This document shows, piece after piece, positions 61,176 through 64,000 of a stretch of 64,000 bases of DNA. The stretch covers positions 22,811,855 to 22,875,854 of the forward strand of contig NC_019879.2 of NCBI RefSeq assembly GCF_002234675.1. Direction: 5' to 3'. Position numbers and translations under genes: made by a program. This stretch comes from Oryzias latipes. Lineage: Eukaryota > Chordata > Actinopteri > Beloniformes > Adrianichthyidae. The first letter of the stretch is position 1; each line of letters starts with the position of its first letter. The notes under the pieces are model-generated. The model did no database searches, had not been told where the DNA came from, and saw nothing but the letters and a program-made list of their open reading frames with translations.

Positions 61176-61384
61176 ACGACCGATGGAAGGCAGAAGGCTT
61201 AAATCTAAAACATCACATTATCATCCCCGTTTATGACGTGGCCACATTAAACTAATATCTTCTGTGTTTTTGTTTTTATTTTATTTTTTTGAATGTCTAT
61301 TTTTTATATATTAGCTTATTATCAATCTGATTATTTTTTAATTAGTATTTATTTCAAACCCCTTCTCCTTGGGTTAGAATAGAT

Positions 61385-61450
61385 TAGAATAGAACAGAAC
61401 AGAACAGAACAGAACAGAATAGCTTTATTATTTTCATTGTAAAGTTACAA
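61385..61450 (-). repeat. (GAACA)n run next to a LINE 3' tail
   Basis: About five 'gaacagaacagaacagaac'-type units precede 'atagctttattattttcattgtaaagttac', a reverse-strand LINE terminus. Confidence 0.6.
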
Positions 61451-61756
61451 TGAAATTTAGCAGAAACTCTCCATTGTGCAAAAAGACTACAAGAACAAGA
61501 TATGGAAACAAACAGTAAAAATATTTCAGGAAAAGTTCCAGAATTTGTTAAAAAAAAAAAAAAAAAGAAAAAAAAAGGAAGAAAATAATAAAATAAAGTG
61601 CTACATTCATTTTCTAATGAGACAGATTTCTTTTTACCACTTTTGCTTTAACAAAAAAATATTTTCAATTTTATACCATTAAATGATTGCTCCAATTTTT
61701 TATTAAGACTATGACTTGTTTTGAAAATGGTACCTTGAATGGCAAATTGCATCTAC

Positions 61757-61925
61757 TTATATTTATAGCCCTTATACCTTCCTTGAAGGCCCAAAGCGCT
61801 TTACTGTCCCATTCACCCATTCACACACATTCACACATTGGTGGCAGCTCCACTGCCTAACACAGGCAGTGGAGCTGCAATGTGGGGTTCAGTGTCTTGC
61901 CCAAGGACACTTCGAAACAAGGGCG
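61757..61925 (-). mobile_element. SINE fragment, reverse
   Basis: 'cccaaagcgctttac', 'cattcacccattcacacacattcacac' and 'ggttcagtgtcttgcccaaggaca' are the reverse complement of the SINE body seen at 29941-30212. The tRNA head is missing or worn. Confidence 0.7.
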
Positions 61926-62440
61926 GGCAAAGCAGGAACTCAACCTACCATCAGAGGTTGAGAACTGTTCCTCTGTACCAAGGCTGCCTTTGTACCCTAC
62001 TTGTCTAGAAGAACTTAATGTTGTTTTTTCTGTCTTTTTTAGGGAGATTGGAGGTTCACTTTTCATGTCGCTATAATTTTAGTTTGTAGATCAGCTTAGT
62101 GGGAAAAGATAACTCTACAACAAAAACCTTCATTGATTTTATAATTCTGTTTTGAAGTCTTTATTCATATAAAACAAAAGTGACATATTTCTTTTTTTTA
62201 ATTCATGGAAGTTGATAGCACCAGTTGAAGCTTATTTTGCTCAGTTTTTAATTTAATGTTTGTATTTCCTCATGTTTGCTACTATTTTAGACTACTAACC
62301 TTCACCTTCTGCTGGTGACACAAGGCAGGTAAAGGCTTATTGCACAAAGTAAAACAAAAAATTGGTTTGTGTGTGTAATGATCTTGCACTTTAGAATGAT
62401 TTCTCAAAAATAACTCAAAAGGTGATTGGGTTGAGAGTCT

Positions 62441-63060
62441 TTAAAGACCCACACCAATCATCTTTGGATCTATTGTAAAAGCTTTCAAGTGGTCTTGTAA
62501 CGGTTATACGTTTTTTTGCCAAAATCATGAAAATTCTGTGTCATTTTCTAGGATAGTTCTGCAGAACGGCAGTTTATTATAAATATGCCTCTGAGTTGTA
62601 AATGGGACAGTTGGCCTGGAGTATGCCAGTCCCAAATTTTCTATCATTCCTTTGTTTGCACCCTCTCCCTCTAGCTCACAGCTTTTCAAACCTCTAACCT
62701 AACATCACAGGTGCAATAAAAATGGTGAGCAATATTTGAGTTATCCAGCCGTACAGTTTTGAGCCAGATGCCAGCTCAGACTAGAAAAAAAAGATGTACA
62801 GTGGCCTACAGGGATCTGTTTGTCTGCAAGTGGATGCATCAGAATGGAGCGGAGCAGGGAACTAGCCCGTCAAATGCAGCACCTAGGTCACTGCTACAGA
62901 CTTTTTCCATCGGTATTTTTATGATCCGGATTCACAACAATTTGAACGAAGAAATGCTCAGAATTTCAATTTTAAGCTTATTTTTCTTGATGAATGTCTC
63001 CATCTTTAAAAAAAAATGCCACAAGAACATGTTAGAAAACACAATTTTCATCAGGGTGAA
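62441..63060 (+). mobile_element. MITE family 1, long copy
   Basis: It starts ttaaagacccacacc and follows the whole family order ('ttttctaggatagttctgcagaacggcag', 'gtgagcaatatttgag', 'aacatgttagaaaacac'), ending at a worn 'tcatcagggtg'. It is upstream of adam23. Confidence 0.8.
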
Positions 63061-63066
63061 TATTTA

Positions 63067-64000
63067 TCTTTTTTTTTGGGTGATCCAACTTCCTCCCACA
63101 ATCCAAAAGAGCAAGTTTGGAGAAATTGCCTGTCTGTGTCATAATGTGAGACATTCTGATGACTTATACTGGAAGTCTCCCAAGGGCAACAGCTGGGATA
63201 AGAGCCAGCAAACACAATTAATCAGAGTATTATGTTGTAGAAAATAAATAAATGTATGATGCAACACCCCCCCCCCCCCAGGAAAAAAAACAACAAAACT
63301 ATAGATATATAAAAAAAACAATTCTGAGAACACAACCAAAGAGATAGGAGGGGGTGAAGGTGCATCTAATCTCAAAAGAAAAACAGTCCCCAGTTTCATA
63401 AGTAAAAACCTGCATTGCAGAACCTTAAACAGCGAGTTTACCGTGGCTGCTCCATGGATGTAATCTGCTCAGAACACAAGAGGCTGCAGCAGTTCAGCAG
63501 CAGGTCAAACTCGTAACTACTTAAAAATGCTGGGAAATCAGACATAAATCCTCAGAAGAGCAGGCATGATGAGCAGCATGGCTGAGATGGGACGGGGAAA
63601 TGGAAGAGTGGAGATCAGACAGTAAACAGTTGCAGGTGGGAGTTGAGCAAAGCAGAACCAGACAAGAAATCACCATGTGCACCCTTTTTTTTTAAGGGAA
63701 AATGAGAACAGACAAAGGACCGTAGGAAAAAAAAAAAAAAGAAAAAAAGTGCCTGAAGATACAGAGAAAGTTATTTGATTCGAGAAAACATTTATTTTTC
63801 AGTCAGGGGCCGATAAGATTGCAGGACAAGTGGCTAATTTACTGGATTGTGACTGTTTCACTTATAATTTGCAGATTTCACAACTCCTCCTGTTATTGCT
63901 GCTTCTCTGCCAAAAATTTTGAAATGTTAAGATTTGTTTTAGAATTTTACATGACACCACCTTCCTCACATGTGTGGTGATTCATAGTTCAAGTTTCTTC
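63067..64000. other. Intergenic flank left of nothing identified
   Basis: No gene or bounded repeat was recognised. A C-run is at 63267-63279 and A-runs are near 63725-63750. Confidence 0.35.

Noticed and set aside
60869..61255. Arg-rich 128-residue frame and three other long frames at the GC-rich end of adam23
   Set aside because: They are low-complexity by-products of CpG-rich first-exon sequence. The shorter frame starting at 61080 with a real signal core is the coding one.

Overview
This window looks like a piece of a teleost fish chromosome, most likely from a medaka (Oryzias). It is AT-rich, and its genes are split into short exons with GT-AG introns. It is loaded with fish-type interspersed repeats: tRNA-headed SINEs, LINE tails of the form 'tttattgatccc', hAT elements with 8-bp target duplications, and TTAA-flanked MITEs. 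The 212-bp TTAA-type MITE near 16.3 kb is a sequence I associate with medaka. The species call is inference; the teleost call is secure.

Five protein genes can be reconstructed exon by exon. (1) About 1.3-4.9 kb, minus strand: a PIM-like serine/threonine kinase whose lysine/glutamate-rich N-terminal exon lies in a tandemly duplicated block of about 0.9-1 kb. (2) 6.7-13.1 kb, plus: the lipid-binding (ORD) half of an oxysterol-binding protein of the ORP3/6/7 group, probably osbpl6. Its N-terminal exons lie left of the window, so the kinase probably sits antisense inside one of its introns. (3) 19.6-24.2 kb, minus: prkra (PACT), complete in eight exons with three double-stranded-RNA-binding domains, convergent with osbpl6. 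(4) 25.5-28.1 kb, minus: fam237a, a small secreted neuropeptide precursor with a conserved amidation/dibasic site. (5) 36.8-61.1 kb, minus: adam23, with 25 internal and terminal exons resolved, a catalytically dead metalloprotease site, and two alternative 91-bp transmembrane exons. Exon 1, with the signal peptide, is identified, but its splice to exon 2 is not.

osbpl6-prkra and fam237a-adam23 match two separate neighbourhoods of human chromosome 2q (2q31 and 2q33), which here lie next to each other. The genes have no shared operon-like function. They are a kinase, a sterol/lipid transfer protein, an RNA-binding activator of PKR and Dicer, a peptide ligand and a neuronal adhesion protein.

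The spaces between are mainly repeats: at least seven copies of one MITE family (ends TTAAAGACCCACTC), three copies of a second, three or four hAT elements, a piggyBac-like MITE, SINEs, degraded LINEs (two with readable reverse-transcriptase tails), and one foldback element within adam23. I found no CRISPR array, rRNA, functional tRNA or virus. No clearly new multi-gene system is evident. The most interesting points are the exon duplication in the kinase gene, the paired adam23 transmembrane exons, a GC-AG intron in osbpl6, and a few unassigned exon-like open segments.
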